Positions 34,424-43,534 of a DNA stretch of 64,000 bases are shown here, piece after piece. The notes under the pieces are model-generated. The model did no database searches, was not told the DNA's origin, and saw only the letters and a program-made list of their open reading frames with translations. The DNA is from a bacterium (GTDB lineage Bacteria > Actinomycetota > Acidimicrobiia > Spongiisociales > ZC4RG35): assembly GCA_024638655.1 (NCBI GenBank), contig JAHEJW010000009.1:35027-99026 (forward strand), given 5' to 3'. The position numbers were made by a program, and so were the translations under genes. How positions within the stretch are numbered: position 1 is the stretch's first letter; each line of letters opens with the position of its first letter.

Positions 34424-35437
34424 ATGGATCAGACCTGCCTCGAAGTCGCCGGTCTCTGGAAAGTCTTTGGTCAGAAGCCAGAACGGGCCCTCGAATTGGC
34501 AGAGAAGGGACAGACCAGGGCAGAGATCCTCGACGCGACCGGCTGCACGATCGCAGTGCGTGATGTCACGTTCGATGTGCTCCGAGGAGAGACGTTCGTC
34601 GTCATGGGTCTGTCAGGATCGGGCAAGTCGACTCTCATCCGCTGCATCGCCCAGCTGACCCCGGTCACGAGCGGTGGAGTCCAACTCGACGGGGAGGCTC
34701 TCACATCCATGAGCGAGGAAGACCTGCGACGGGTCCGTCGGGAGAAGATCTCCATGGTCTTTCAACATTTCGGCCTCCTTCCCCATCGGCGTGTGATCGA
34801 CAACGTGTCGTATGGTCTCGAGGTCCAGGGGGTGGGAAAGGAGCTGCGTCGGGAGAGGGCTCTTGGTGTCCTCGATGTGGTTGGCCTCGAGGGCTGGGGC
34901 GACCACTACCCCCAGCAACTCTCGGGGGGCATGCAGCAGCGAGTCGGCCTCGCCCGTGCACTGGCGGTCGATCCCGAGCTGCTCTTCTTCGACGAGCCGT
35001 TCTCGGCGCTCGACCCGTTGATCCGGCGTGACATGCAGGACGAGCTGATCCGTCTCCAAAACGAGATGCAGCGCACCATCGTGTTCATAACTCATGACTT
35101 CGCCGAGGCGATAAAGCTGGGCGACCGTATCGCCATCATGAAAGATGGCGCATTGGATCAAATCGGCACCGCGGCCGAGCTCATCACAAAGCCTGCTACC
35201 AGCTACGTGAGAGAGTTCACCAAGGACATCCCCAAGGCAAAGGTGCTCACCGCAGGTGACGTGATGCATGCCGCCGATGGGGAGCAGCCCCGAGGTTCGG
35301 TTTCGCTGCTCGCCACGATCGACTCTCTCCTTCCCGACTTGCTCACCGATCCGAGGCCTTTGGCAGTAGTCGACGATCATGGGAGCCGGATGGGTGTCGT
35401 AGATCGTGAAGCGGTGGCTCGGGTTCTCGACTCGTGA
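34424..35437 (+). CDS. proV: glycine-betaine/choline ABC transporter ATP-binding protein
   Basis: A 337-residue ABC ATPase of the ProV/OpuAA type. The long N-terminal insertion before Walker A (FGQKPERALELAEKGQTR) is diagnostic. Walker A is GLSGSGKST (about 67-75), the signature LSGGMQQR and Walker B LLFFDEP. A short C-terminal CBS-like region ends the protein. ATG 34424. Overlaps the permease gene by GTGA. Confidence 0.92.
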   Translation: MDQTCLEVAGLWKVFGQKPERALELAEKGQTRAEILDATGCTIAVRDVTFDVLRGETFVVMGLSGSGKSTLIRCIAQLTPVTSGGVQLDGEALTSMSEEDLRRVRREKISMVFQHFGLLPHRRVIDNVSYGLEVQGVGKELRRERALGVLDVVGLEGWGDHYPQQLSGGMQQRVGLARALAVDPELLFFDEPFSALDPLIRRDMQDELIRLQNEMQRTIVFITHDFAEAIKLGDRIAIMKDGALDQIGTAAELITKPATSYVREFTKDIPKAKVLTAGDVMHAADGEQPRGSVSLLATIDSLLPDLLTDPRPLAVVDDHGSRMGVVDREAVARVLDS

Positions 35438-37353
35438 CGGCGGAGGCTCCTCCAGCCACCGGCCTGATCGATGCCAGAGGTCTCGCTCGCGTAGCCCCGT
35501 GGCTGGTCTTGATCGGCGGTGTCCTCGCCCTCCAACTGGCGTTCGGATCGAGAGTCGGCTTTCCCGCTGCCCTAGACACGTTCTTTTCCGACCCGGTCGA
35601 TGCCATGGGGGCGTGGATAAGGAGCAACCGAAGGTCACACCCGGTGATGACCGGGTTCTTCACACCCCTCACCAATGCCATCGACGGTGTCATCTCGGGA
35701 TTCGAGACCGTCCTGCTCTGGCTTCCCTGGTACTCGGTCGTCGCTGCCGCCTTTCTCGTCCCGGCACGGGTAAGGATGTGGCGGGCAGGTCTGATAGCTG
35801 CGGGTGCGCTCCTCTACACGGGCCTCATCGGGTTGTGGGAGCCCACCATGGAGACCCTTGCACTGATGTCGACTGCGGTGCTCATCGCAGTGGCCATTGG
35901 GGTGCCTTTGGGGGTCTGGGGCGCCCTGCGACCCCGGGTGGAGAAGGTGATGAGGCCGATCTTGGATGCGATGCAGACCATTCCGGCGTTCGTCTACTTC
36001 CTGCCGTTGCTGGGCTTCTTCGGGGTCGGCGCGGTCAACGCGGCGGTAGCGACCGTGATCTATGCCCTGGCCCCGGTCGTGAGACTGACGACGCTCGGCA
36101 TCCGTCAGGTGCCGCCTCAAACCGTGGAGGCCTCGAAGGTATTCGGCTCCACCAGGGGCCAGATCCTCAGGAAGGTCCAGATCCCGATAGCCTTGCCGAC
36201 CATCCTCACAGGTCTCACCCAGACCATCATGATGGCGCTCGGCATCGTCGTGCTGGCTGCGTTGATCGGAGCCGGCGGCCTGGGGGAGAACGTCTTCCAG
36301 AGCCTGTCGCAAAGGCGGACGGGCCGCGGTATCGCGGCGGGGCTCGCGATTGTGGCGGTGGCCATGGTCTTGGAGCGCATCTGGCGGAGCCTCGCGGTGC
36401 TCGACCCCATGCAGCGCACGCCGAGAAAATGGCGGCTCTATGGCCTGGCCGGGCTGTTTGCCGTCACACTCGCGGGTCGAATCATCGGTTCGGTCGACTT
36501 CCCCGATGTCTGGAACCTGACCCTGTTCGATCCCATCGATCAGGTGGTGGTCTGGGCGCGGGACAACCTGTCGTGGCTGACGCGGCCGGTGAACGACTTC
36601 CTCGTCGCTGGGATCATCGTGCCGGTCCGTGACTTCCTCACTGAGAGCGCGGCGTGGCCCATTCTGATATTCGTCACCGGATGGGCGATGTGGAAGGTAA
36701 AAGGCTGGCGTCTCGCGTGGTTCGGAGCTGCATCCGTAGCCATGATCGGGCTGATCGGTCTTTGGGAGCTTTCGATCAACACCCTCGTTCAGGTCGTCAC
36801 CGCCACGTTGATCTCGGTGGCCATCGCGATACCCATCGGCATCTGGGCCGGTCGAAAACCGCGGATCGAGGCCGCAATGGGCCCGATTCTCGATGCGCTG
36901 CAGACGATTCCCTCACTCGTCTACATCATCCCGGTGGTGATCCTGTTCACGGTGGGTGTGGTCCCGGGAATCATCGCGTCGGTCCTGTATGCGATCGTTC
37001 CCGGCATCCGTATCACGGCTCTCGGTATTCGCCAGGTCCCGGAGGAGTCCGTGGAAGCCTCTCGGACGTTCGGGGCAACGCCGCGCCAAACCATGCTCGG
37101 GGTGCGAATCCCGCTCGCCGGTCCGACCATCATGACTGCCGTCAATCAGGTCATCATGATGGTCCTCGCGATGGTCATCATCGCCGGTTTCGTCGGTGGG
37201 GGAGGCCTCGGCTTCGAGACGATCCGAGCGCTGACCCGGAGCGATTTCGGCCTCGGTTTCGAGGTGGGTCTTGCCCTGGTCCTGATGGCGATGATTCTCG
37301 ACCGGTATACCCAGGCCTGGGGTGATCGTCTTCAGCCGCCTTCGGCCGTGTGA
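35434..37353 (+). CDS. proW: betaine/choline ABC transporter permease, two fused permease domains
   Basis: A 639-residue protein containing two complete BPD-type permease units in tandem. Unit 1 has the EAA-like loop EASKVFGSTRGQILRKVQIP near residue 232; unit 2 has EASRTFGATPRQTMLGVRIP near 540. Each follows the same GxLG-AxRPR(I/V)E-x-Mx-PILDA-QTIP core. A normal ProW carries one unit of about 300-350 residues and works as a dimer, so this single chain could form the whole channel. GTG start coupled to proV. Confidence 0.9.
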   Translation: MTAEAPPATGLIDARGLARVAPWLVLIGGVLALQLAFGSRVGFPAALDTFFSDPVDAMGAWIRSNRRSHPVMTGFFTPLTNAIDGVISGFETVLLWLPWYSVVAAAFLVPARVRMWRAGLIAAGALLYTGLIGLWEPTMETLALMSTAVLIAVAIGVPLGVWGALRPRVEKVMRPILDAMQTIPAFVYFLPLLGFFGVGAVNAAVATVIYALAPVVRLTTLGIRQVPPQTVEASKVFGSTRGQILRKVQIPIALPTILTGLTQTIMMALGIVVLAALIGAGGLGENVFQSLSQRRTGRGIAAGLAIVAVAMVLERIWRSLAVLDPMQRTPRKWRLYGLAGLFAVTLAGRIIGSVDFPDVWNLTLFDPIDQVVVWARDNLSWLTRPVNDFLVAGIIVPVRDFLTESAAWPILIFVTGWAMWKVKGWRLAWFGAASVAMIGLIGLWELSINTLVQVVTATLISVAIAIPIGIWAGRKPRIEAAMGPILDALQTIPSLVYIIPVVILFTVGVVPGIIASVLYAIVPGIRITALGIRQVPEESVEASRTFGATPRQTMLGVRIPLAGPTIMTAVNQVIMMVLAMVIIAGFVGGGGLGFETIRALTRSDFGLGFEVGLALVLMAMILDRYTQAWGDRLQPPSAV

Positions 37354-37359
37354 GCCCTA

Positions 37360-39006
37360 ATGGCACAGAAGGTCTACGACTTCGTCATCGTGGGTGGGGG
37401 CTCGGCCGGTAGCGCTCTAGCCCATCGCCTCTCCGCAGATCCCGGCAACGAGGTTCTCGTCCTGGAGGCAGGGCGCCCGGACTATCGATGGGACATCTTT
37501 GTTCACATGCCTGCGGCTCTGTCGTTCCCGATTGGGAGCCGGTTCTACGACTGGAAGTACGAGTCCGAACCCGAGCCCCACCTGAATGACAGGAGCATCT
37601 ATCACGCCCGGGGAAAGGTCCTCGGCGGCTCGTCATCCATCAACGGGATGATCTTCCAACGGGGCAACCCGATGGACTACGAGCGATGGGCATCCGAGCT
37701 GGGAATGGAGACCTGGGACTACGCCCACTGCCTCCCATATTTCAAGAGGATGGAGACCTGTCTGGTGGGGTCAGACGATTGGCGTGGTGGCTCGGGGCCG
37801 CTCGTGCTGGAACGAGGGTCGGCAGCGAATCCTCTGTTCGAAGCATTTCTCGATGCAGCCAGTCAGGCCGGCCACCAGGTGACAGACGACGTCAACGGAT
37901 ACCGACAGGAGGGGTTCGCCCGATTCGACCGCAACATTCACGAGGGCCGGCGCCTGTCCGCTTCCCGCGCCTATCTCCACCCGGTGATGCATCGTCCGAA
38001 TCTCGAGGTCGTGACCAGGGCTTTCGTCACTGAGATCACATTCGACGGCGATCGGGCGACAGGAGTGAACTACGTCGTGCGTGGCTCAGCGAGAAGTGCT
38101 CAAGCCGGGAGGGTCATCCTCTGTGGTGGGGCGTTCAACAGCCCTCAGTTGCTCCAGCTCTCCGGAGTCGGTGATGCCAAGCATCTCGAGTCGCTTGGCG
38201 TCGAGATGGTGCAACACTTGCCCGCGGTCGGAGAGGGTCTCGAAGACCATCTGGAGGTCTACGTCCAGCACGCTTCCCGACAGGCCGTATCGATCCAGCC
38301 CTGGATGGCGATGTGGCGCAGGCCTCTCGTATGGCTGATGTGGCTCTTCCGGTCAGGGCCCGGGGCGACCAACCACTTCGAGGCGGGCGGATTCGTGCGA
38401 TCCAATCACGACGTGGCCTACCCCAACCTGATGCTCCACTTCCTCCCGATAGCCATCCGCTACGACGGTTCCTCGCCTGCATCTGGCCACGGATATCAGC
38501 TGCACATCGGGCCGATGTATTCCGATGCGAGAGGATCGGTCAAGATCAGATCCGTCGACCCGAGAGAGCATCCTTCGATCCGGTTCAACTATCTGTCAAC
38601 AGATCAGGATCGTCGGGAGTGGGTGGAGGCGGTGCGTGTTGCCCGTGGCATCTTGAGCCAGCCTGCTTTCGAGCCGTTCGACGGTGGCGAGCTGTCGCCG
38701 GGCACGGAGGTGAAGGGCGATAGCGAAGTCCTCGATTGGGTCGCCGGCGATGCCGAGACCGCCCTGCACCCGTCGTGCACCTGCCGAATGGGCACCGGTG
38801 AGGACTCGGTCGTCGACCCGATGACGATGCAGGTCCATGGGCTGGAGGGTCTGCACGTAGTCGATGCGTCGGTGATGCCCCACATCACCAACGGCAATAT
38901 CTATGCGCCCGTGATGATGATCGCTGAGAAGGCGGCGGACATGATCCTGGGTGAAACCCCTCTCGAGCCCGACCCGGCACCCTGGTACCGGCACGGAGTC
39001 GCCTGA
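37360..39006 (+). CDS. betA: GMC oxidoreductase, choline dehydrogenase-like
   Basis: A 548-residue FAD enzyme of the glucose-methanol-choline family. It shows the dinucleotide motif [14 protein letters not shown] (12-25), the GMC signature [16 protein letters not shown] (near 80) and a C-terminal HPSCTCRMG active-site histidine region. The [19 protein letters not shown] end is also typical. Next to the betaine/choline transporter, choline to betaine aldehyde oxidation is the likely reaction; the aldehyde dehydrogenase at 17 kb could finish the path. Starts 7 bp after the permease. Confidence 0.88.
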   Translation: MAQKVYDFVIVGGGSAGSALAHRLSADPGNEVLVLEAGRPDYRWDIFVHMPAALSFPIGSRFYDWKYESEPEPHLNDRSIYHARGKVLGGSSSINGMIFQRGNPMDYERWASELGMETWDYAHCLPYFKRMETCLVGSDDWRGGSGPLVLERGSAANPLFEAFLDAASQAGHQVTDDVNGYRQEGFARFDRNIHEGRRLSASRAYLHPVMHRPNLEVVTRAFVTEITFDGDRATGVNYVVRGSARSAQAGRVILCGGAFNSPQLLQLSGVGDAKHLESLGVEMVQHLPAVGEGLEDHLEVYVQHASRQAVSIQPWMAMWRRPLVWLMWLFRSGPGATNHFEAGGFVRSNHDVAYPNLMLHFLPIAIRYDGSSPASGHGYQLHIGPMYSDARGSVKIRSVDPREHPSIRFNYLSTDQDRREWVEAVRVARGILSQPAFEPFDGGELSPGTEVKGDSEVLDWVAGDAETALHPSCTCRMGTGEDSVVDPMTMQVHGLEGLHVVDASVMPHITNGNIYAPVMMIAEKAADMILGETPLEPDPAPWYRHGVA

Positions 39007-39056
39007 GCCGACGTGGCCAATCCCTTTGGCCCCGGTACAATCCTCGAATCCCCCCA

Positions 39057-39133
39057 GGGGCTGTAGCTCAGCTCGGCAGAGCACCTCGTTCGCAACGAGG
39101 GGGTCACGGGTTCAAATCCCGTCAGCTCCACCA
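39057..39133 (+). tRNA. tRNA-Ala (anticodon CGC), CCA encoded
   Basis: The cloverleaf is complete: acceptor ggggctg/cagctcc with a G3:U70 wobble (the alanine identity element), D-stem gctc/gagc, anticodon stem cctcg/cgagg with loop ttcgcaa (anticodon CGC), and T-arm acggg/cccgt. Discriminator A lies at 39130 and CCA is genomic (39131-39133). The GCG-codon anticodon fits a high-GC genome. The last 42 bases recur at 51487-51528. Confidence 0.95.
39092..39133 (+). repeat. 42-bp direct repeat, copy 1 (tRNA-Ala 3' half)
   Basis: Covers the anticodon loop to CCA of the tRNA and is identical to 51487-51528 over 42 bases, in the same orientation; the sequences diverge immediately outside. This is the form of an integrase attachment site (attL-like), although no integrase is in the interval. 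Confidence 0.85.
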
Positions 39134-39143
39134 AACACCCTGG

Positions 39144-39502
39144 TCAGAGCGATGTCAGTGTGTCGATGGTCGGGACGGTGCCGTTGTGGGCGAAGGCCCG
39201 AATTCCTCTCGACAGGGTGGGTGTCCTCCATAGCCACCTGCCTACCGTGGCCGCTCTGACATGGGCGACTGTGGCATGGCTGCTGATTGTCGATTCGGTA
39301 TCGACACATCGTCGGCGAACGCCGGGTAGACGTTCCTCGCGACCAGCGCGAAGCCGGGCCATTCGGCGATGTCCCAAGCCAACGGGGTTTCTTATACCCC
39401 AGCCGTCCCGGTCGCTCTGCACAACGAGCGCATTCTGTGCTCGACCAGGCTGCACTCCAGCAAGGTGGGCTCGGCAGCCAAGAATCCATATCGACGACAC
39501 AT
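39144..39502 (-). pseudogene. truncated, frameshifted class II glutamine amidotransferase
   Basis: The start reads MCRRYGFLAAEPTLLECSLVE, the opening of YafJ/EgtC-type amidotransferases with the nucleophile Cys2. The sequence then changes frame to QNALVVQSDRDGWGI, again to a MEDTHPVERN segment, and finally to HVRAATVG and FAHNGTVP. At least three frame changes and a stop just before the tRNA end leave out the last half of the domain. It lies directly against the tRNA/att site, so truncation probably came with the recombination there. Confidence 0.75.
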
Positions 39503-39512
39503 CTTTCGTTGC

Positions 39513-39614
39513 GTTGACATGATGAAGATCCTCGCTCGAGCCTGTGGGCACTCAAACCTCAGTGAATTTGCGCTCAGTGACCTGGTCACTCCGAGCCGCG
39601 AGATGGCTGATTGA
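39513..39614 (+). pseudogene. C-terminal remnant of an FMN-binding glutamate-synthase-family protein
   Basis: About 32 codons read VDMMKILARACGHSNLSE followed by FALSDLVTPSREMAD and a stop. This matches the tail of glutamate-synthase-related proteins (consensus K-x-x-A-x-A-x-GHSxLxxF-x-x-DLTTW-x-x-xMA). Nothing upstream continues the domain. It is another fragment in the debris beside the tRNA. Confidence 0.55.
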
Positions 39615-39860
39615 CTCGGATTGGTTTGGAGCGGACAACTGACGAAGCTTCGGCAAATCCTTGGAGCAACGGTTGCTGGCAGTCAGTTTGGTCCTGGAGT
39701 GTGGTGCGTCGGTAGCGGATGCGGCGCGGCCATGTGGGGCTGGCCGGAGTGAGGGGATTCGGGGATCTTGAAGGGCATGCCCTCCAGATGGTCCACGGCT
39801 ATCCGCTCTGGTCCGGTGCCTAGTAATCTGGGTTGGGGAGGTGAGGAGGAAGGATCGGAC

Positions 39861-40001
39861 ATGGCCGAGTCGAAGAAGAAGTGGTTCGGTTTGGCGGCGT
39901 TGGGGGCGGCATTAGCCGGGATCGTTACTCGGATGCGAAGGCGGGGAGCGAGCAAGGATACCGAACCACCCGCGGAGTCAACTCCGGCTGATAGCACTTA
40001 A
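39861..40001 (+). CDS. 46-residue single-span membrane protein
   Basis: MAESKKKWFG begins a basic lead, followed by a hydrophobic span (LAALGAALAGIVT), an MRRRG stop-transfer and a Pro/Ser/Thr tail. A good ribosome site (ggaggtgaggaggaagg) lies just upstream of ATG 39861. Similar small lysine-rich one-span proteins are common in actinobacteria, but no family name is assigned. The earlier in-frame start at 39768 adds unconserved residues. Confidence 0.5.
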   Translation: MAESKKKWFGLAALGAALAGIVTRMRRRGASKDTEPPAESTPADST

Positions 40002-40107
40002 ACAGACCGGCCGCTGCCCTGGAATGGGCTATCGGTCCCCTCCTAAATCCTGTCCGGTCGTCCCCCGTAATCAAATACTCAGGTCCCATCGGCGACCCTG
40101 GGCAAGG

Positions 40108-40326
40108 TCAAGCCAATGCCGCGGACCAGGCGCGCACCCTACGCCCCGGATCTGGGATCGTTCGAACGCCTGACCCCGACCATTCCGGAAGAGTTGCCAC
40201 CGGATCCCACGTGTTGTGGTTGGAGACCGTGCCCTGGACAAGCACCAGCGGCGGCCCCTGCCCGGTCATCCAGTAGGCGATGGTCGTGCCATCTTCAGAC
40301 GCGACCGTTGCCGGGCTCGTCGACAT
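40108..40326 (-). pseudogene. N-terminal fragment of an alpha/beta hydrolase
   Basis: Reads MSTSPATVASEDGTTIAYWM then TGQGPPLVLVQGTVSNHNTW, the first beta-strands and HG-like oxyanion turn (VQGT instead of VHGT) of an alpha/beta hydrolase. After about 45 residues the match ends and unrelated sequence leads to a stop. No nucleophile-elbow GxSxG is present anywhere nearby, so this is a truncated remnant. Confidence 0.6.
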
Positions 40327-40452
40327 CATGAGCATTACCGTCCGGAAGCTTCGACGTGATGCTTCACGGACGAGTTGGTAGTTCTCCCCGTCTTCCGCGT
40401 CAAGCAGCCTTCCCAGCCGGTCGGGCCAACGATCTCCGTGCGATAATCTCGC

Positions 40453-42042
40453 ATGGAGATTCCGGCACTGCTGACGGCGTTCGTCTTCGGCTTTGGTGCG
40501 TCGAGGACTGGACTGGCCCCACTCGTCGGCTACCTGACAGCCGGATACGTGCTGAGCCTTCTCGGATTCGAGAGCAGCCAATTACTGGATGGGGTGGCGG
40601 ATCTCGGGATTCTCCTCCTGCTGTTTGCGATCGGACTGAAGCTCCGCCCCCGTACGTTCACCCACGCATACGTGTGGGGCACGGCGGCGGTCTTTGCCGT
40701 TGTCGGCACGCTGCTCCCGCTCGCCGCAGTCCTCTCAATCCGTGCAACGGGGTCGAATATCGCTAGCCTCGACCTCCGGTCCGCACTGATTATCGGGCTT
40801 GCTCTTTCGTTCTCGAGCACCGTCTTCGCGGTCAAGGCGCTCGAGCAGACGAACGAGACTGAGTCCGTCGGCGGTCGGATTGCCATCGGAATCCTGATTC
40901 TGCAGGACCTCCTGGCGGTGATCCTTCTCGCCATGTTCTCCGACACCCGGCCGTCGTGGTTCGCGCTACTGGTCATTCCGGGCTTCTTCGTGGCAAGGCC
41001 CATTTTCGAATGGGTCCTCGACCGAACCGGTCACGGCGAGCTCCTAGTCCTTCTCGGTTTCACATTGGCGGTCGGCGTGGGTGCGGCCTCGTTCGAACTT
41101 GTCGGCTTGAAAGCGGACCTCGGGGCGCTTACAGCCGGGCTCGCCTTGGCGAGCCATCCCCGTGCTGTAGAGATGTCGGAACGACTGCTGGGGATCAAGG
41201 ACCTTCTCCTGGTCGGCTTCTTCCTCTCGGTCGGTCTCACCGGGGTGCCGACTCCGGAAGCTCTGGTGGTAGCTCTTATTGTGGTTCTTCTTCTCCCGAC
41301 GAGAAGCTTCGCCCTGTTGTGGCTGCTGACTAGATACCGGCTCCGAGGCCGGACCGCTCTTCACACTTCCCTGACCCTCTCCGCCTACAGCGAGTTCGGC
41401 TTGGTCGTGACCGTCTCGGCGGTAGCGAGTGGTGCACTTGCGGAGAGCTGGGTTCAGACCATGGGCGTAGCGGTTGCAGCCTCGTTCATCGCGGCGTCGG
41501 CCGCGAACAAACTGCGGTATCGGCTCTACGACCAGTGGTATCCACGACTCAAACCCCTCGAAAGACACCCGATCACGGCCGAAGACGCGGTTCTCGACTT
41601 CGAATGGGCTCGGATTGTGGTGTTCGGCATGGGCCGGGTCGGCACAGGTGCCTACGACGAGCTGGTCAAGCATCGCCGGGGCCGAGTGCTCGGGGTTGAC
41701 CGCGAAGCCGAACTCGTCTCGAAACATGACGCAGCCGGTCGTGTGGTCATCCGTGGAGACGCCGTCGATCGCGGCTTTTGGGAGCGTGCCCGGCTCCACC
41801 CTGAGATCGAGTTGGTCGTGGCCGCGATGAACAGTCATGAAGCGAATCTCGAATGCGTCCGCCGGATCCGAGAGTTCCTGCCTACGGCCTCAATCGCCGC
41901 GGTCGCCGTGTTCCGAGACCAGGTTGCCGATTTGCACGAAGCAGGTGTTGATGTGGCCCGCAATCTCTACGAGGAAGCGGGACAGGCGTTGGCGGACGAC
42001 GCGGTCACCCTACTGATGTCGGATGACTCGCCCGGCCCCTGA
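40453..42042 (+). CDS. Kef-type monovalent cation:proton antiporter with TrkA-N (RCK) domain
   Basis: A 529-residue CPA2 transporter. About 12 spans occupy residues 1-365 (GYLTAGYVL, LLLLFAIGLKL, SSTVFAVKAL, AYSEFGLVVTVSAVA). A cytosolic Rossmann RCK/TrkA-N domain follows from about 390 (VVFGMGRVGTGAYDEL, VRGDAVDRGFW-like). Probably exports K+ or Na+ in exchange for H+ with nucleotide gating. It stands alone between decayed fragments and the heme operon, consistent with an acquired or relocated gene. Confidence 0.88.
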   Translation: MEIPALLTAFVFGFGASRTGLAPLVGYLTAGYVLSLLGFESSQLLDGVADLGILLLLFAIGLKLRPRTFTHAYVWGTAAVFAVVGTLLPLAAVLSIRATGSNIASLDLRSALIIGLALSFSSTVFAVKALEQTNETESVGGRIAIGILILQDLLAVILLAMFSDTRPSWFALLVIPGFFVARPIFEWVLDRTGHGELLVLLGFTLAVGVGAASFELVGLKADLGALTAGLALASHPRAVEMSERLLGIKDLLLVGFFLSVGLTGVPTPEALVVALIVVLLLPTRSFALLWLLTRYRLRGRTALHTSLTLSAYSEFGLVVTVSAVASGALAESWVQTMGVAVAASFIAASAANKLRYRLYDQWYPRLKPLERHPITAEDAVLDFEWARIVVFGMGRVGTGAYDELVKHRRGRVLGVDREAELVSKHDAAGRVVIRGDAVDRGFWERARLHPEIELVVAAMNSHEANLECVRRIREFLPTASIAAVAVFRDQVADLHEAGVDVARNLYEEAGQALADDAVTLLMSDDSPGP

Positions 42043-42418
42043 GGCGCCAGGACAATGGGGTCTCCGGGCAGACGGACGTCGATGGCGACATGACTTCAAG
42101 TCGAGACCTTCGATGACGTTGCGAACTCATCCAAATCCACCGTCACGGCCTCGTATGAGAAGCATGACAACCGGTCGTTTCGAGTCTCCCGATCCTTTCG
42201 GTAAGCCGGTCAAATAGGGCAGCACCGCTCAATCGAAGAAGACTCCGTTGCGCGTCCGTCGCGCGCAACACAGGAGTTCATTTGGGCAGCCGTAGCCTCT
42301 GACGGTCCGACTGGGCTGCCAACTTTTCGACATTGTGTCGGATCGATTCCAACTCGCTGTCGACACGCCGCATTTCTAGCGTCGCCACGATGCCACCCAT
42401 GCATGTCGCCGCGCTCTC
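42043..42418. other. intergenic stretch before hemA, no convincing gene
   Basis: 376 bp between the Kef-type gene and hemA. The short open frames have no recognisable protein character. It holds a hairpin at 42247-42269 and presumably the hem operon promoter, which I could not place with confidence. Confidence 0.5.
42247..42269. other. 8-bp-stem hairpin
   Basis: Arms gttgcgcg and cgcgcaac around a 7-base loop (tccgtcg), about 150 bp before hemA. There is no T-run; it could be a transcript-leader structure or a weak terminator for the upstream gene. Confidence 0.35.
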
Positions 42419-43534
42419 ATGCATCTGACGGGTCTCTCCTTTGCGTACCCGGCCGTATCGGCGAGTGATCGCGCCGAGATCCTCGAGCCGCGGATAACTC
42501 CGGAGGGGATCGAGGTCTTCGTCCTATCGACGTGCTTGCGTGTTGAATTGGCTTGGTCGGGAGGGCCCGAACTGGCTCCGACCGTGCTCGAGCAACTGTA
42601 CGGCTCGCGACCTCTCCCAGCGGCGAAGATGCGCACCGACCTCGATTCTTTTCATCACCTGGCACGTGTGGCCGGTGGTCTGGAGTCGCCACGGATCGGC
42701 GAGGCCGAGGTGCTCTCACAGTTTCGTCAGGCGCTCGAGCACATGGCGTCCCGGGCAACAGCCAACAGCACTTTGGTGTCGGCCGTGAAAACCGCTCTCG
42801 GAGTCGCTCGTGCCGGGCGAAGGACACTCTCCGACCCTCATGACGGTTCGCTGGCAGCTGCTGCCGCCCGCATGGTGGCTTCTGCAGGGCAGGTGGTTGT
42901 CCTGGGAGGGGGCGCGATGGGACGGGCGATGGTCATGAATCTAGGTCCGTCGAAGGTCGCGGTGTACGCCCGTCATGCCACGCCGGTGGCCGGCGTGCCC
43001 AGTCGCCCGTGGGAGGACCTGCCCGGGGCTTTGGCGTCATGCCAGGCGGCGGTTTCCACCGTCCCCGGGCCGTTGCCTTTTCTAGGGAAGTTGGAGCGAT
43101 CTGAGGAGGACCCACTGCTTCTGGTCGATCTGGGTATGCCCCCGGCAGTGGCGAAGCCCGAAGACACCGAGCGGGTGATATACCTGGGGGTGGACGATGT
43201 GGCGTCTTCGATGCCACCGACCTCGGAGCCTGAGGCTGAAGAGACCGTGGCCATCGAATCGGAAAAGGCGTGGGGGCGTCTGACCGTGTCTCAGGAGGCA
43301 TGTTCGATCATCTCGTCGGTGGTCGACATCGTCGACAAGGCCGTCGACGATGAGGTGCGTCGCTTCGCCGGGCGATTCTCGGCTGCGCAAGAGCCCGAGC
43401 AAGTGCTTCGCCAGTTGGCCCACACCGTTGCCCGTCGCATCATCCACCCTTCGGTCTCGCTTCTCGGCTCGACACCACTGACGCCGGGGGAGTTGGACGT
43501 CCTGGCCAGGGCATTTGGGATCGATCGTGAATGA
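42419..43534 (+). CDS. hemA: glutamyl-tRNA reductase
   Basis: A 371-residue enzyme reducing glutamyl-tRNA to glutamate-1-semialdehyde (C5 pathway). The nucleophile is Cys39 in LSTCLRVE (most homologues read STCNRxE, so Asn is replaced by Leu). The conserved HHLARVAGGLESPRIGEAEVLSQ segment, the NADPH loop LGGGAMG and the C-terminal dimerisation helix are present. It is about 50 residues shorter than typical. First gene of the heme operon. Confidence 0.9.
   Translation: MHLTGLSFAYPAVSASDRAEILEPRITPEGIEVFVLSTCLRVELAWSGGPELAPTVLEQLYGSRPLPAAKMRTDLDSFHHLARVAGGLESPRIGEAEVLSQFRQALEHMASRATANSTLVSAVKTALGVARAGRRTLSDPHDGSLAAAAARMVASAGQVVVLGGGAMGRAMVMNLGPSKVAVYARHATPVAGVPSRPWEDLPGALASCQAAVSTVPGPLPFLGKLERSEEDPLLLVDLGMPPAVAKPEDTERVIYLGVDDVASSMPPTSEPEAEETVAIESEKAWGRLTVSQEACSIISSVVDIVDKAVDDEVRRFAGRFSAAQEPEQVLRQLAHTVARRIIHPSVSLLGSTPLTPGELDVLARAFGIDRE

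Noticed and set aside
35406..36632. Long (408-codon) open frame overlapping the permease gene
   Set aside because: Arg/Gly/Pro-rich shadow in another frame of the fused permease; no domain pattern.
38901..39134. Minus-strand open frame reading VELTGFEPVTPS across the tRNA-Ala
   Set aside because: It is the antisense of the tRNA and a well-known false annotation; the same string appears at 51368-51613 over the repeat copy.
42247..42269. Hairpin before hemA as a riboswitch
   Set aside because: Too small and without any recognisable aptamer features.
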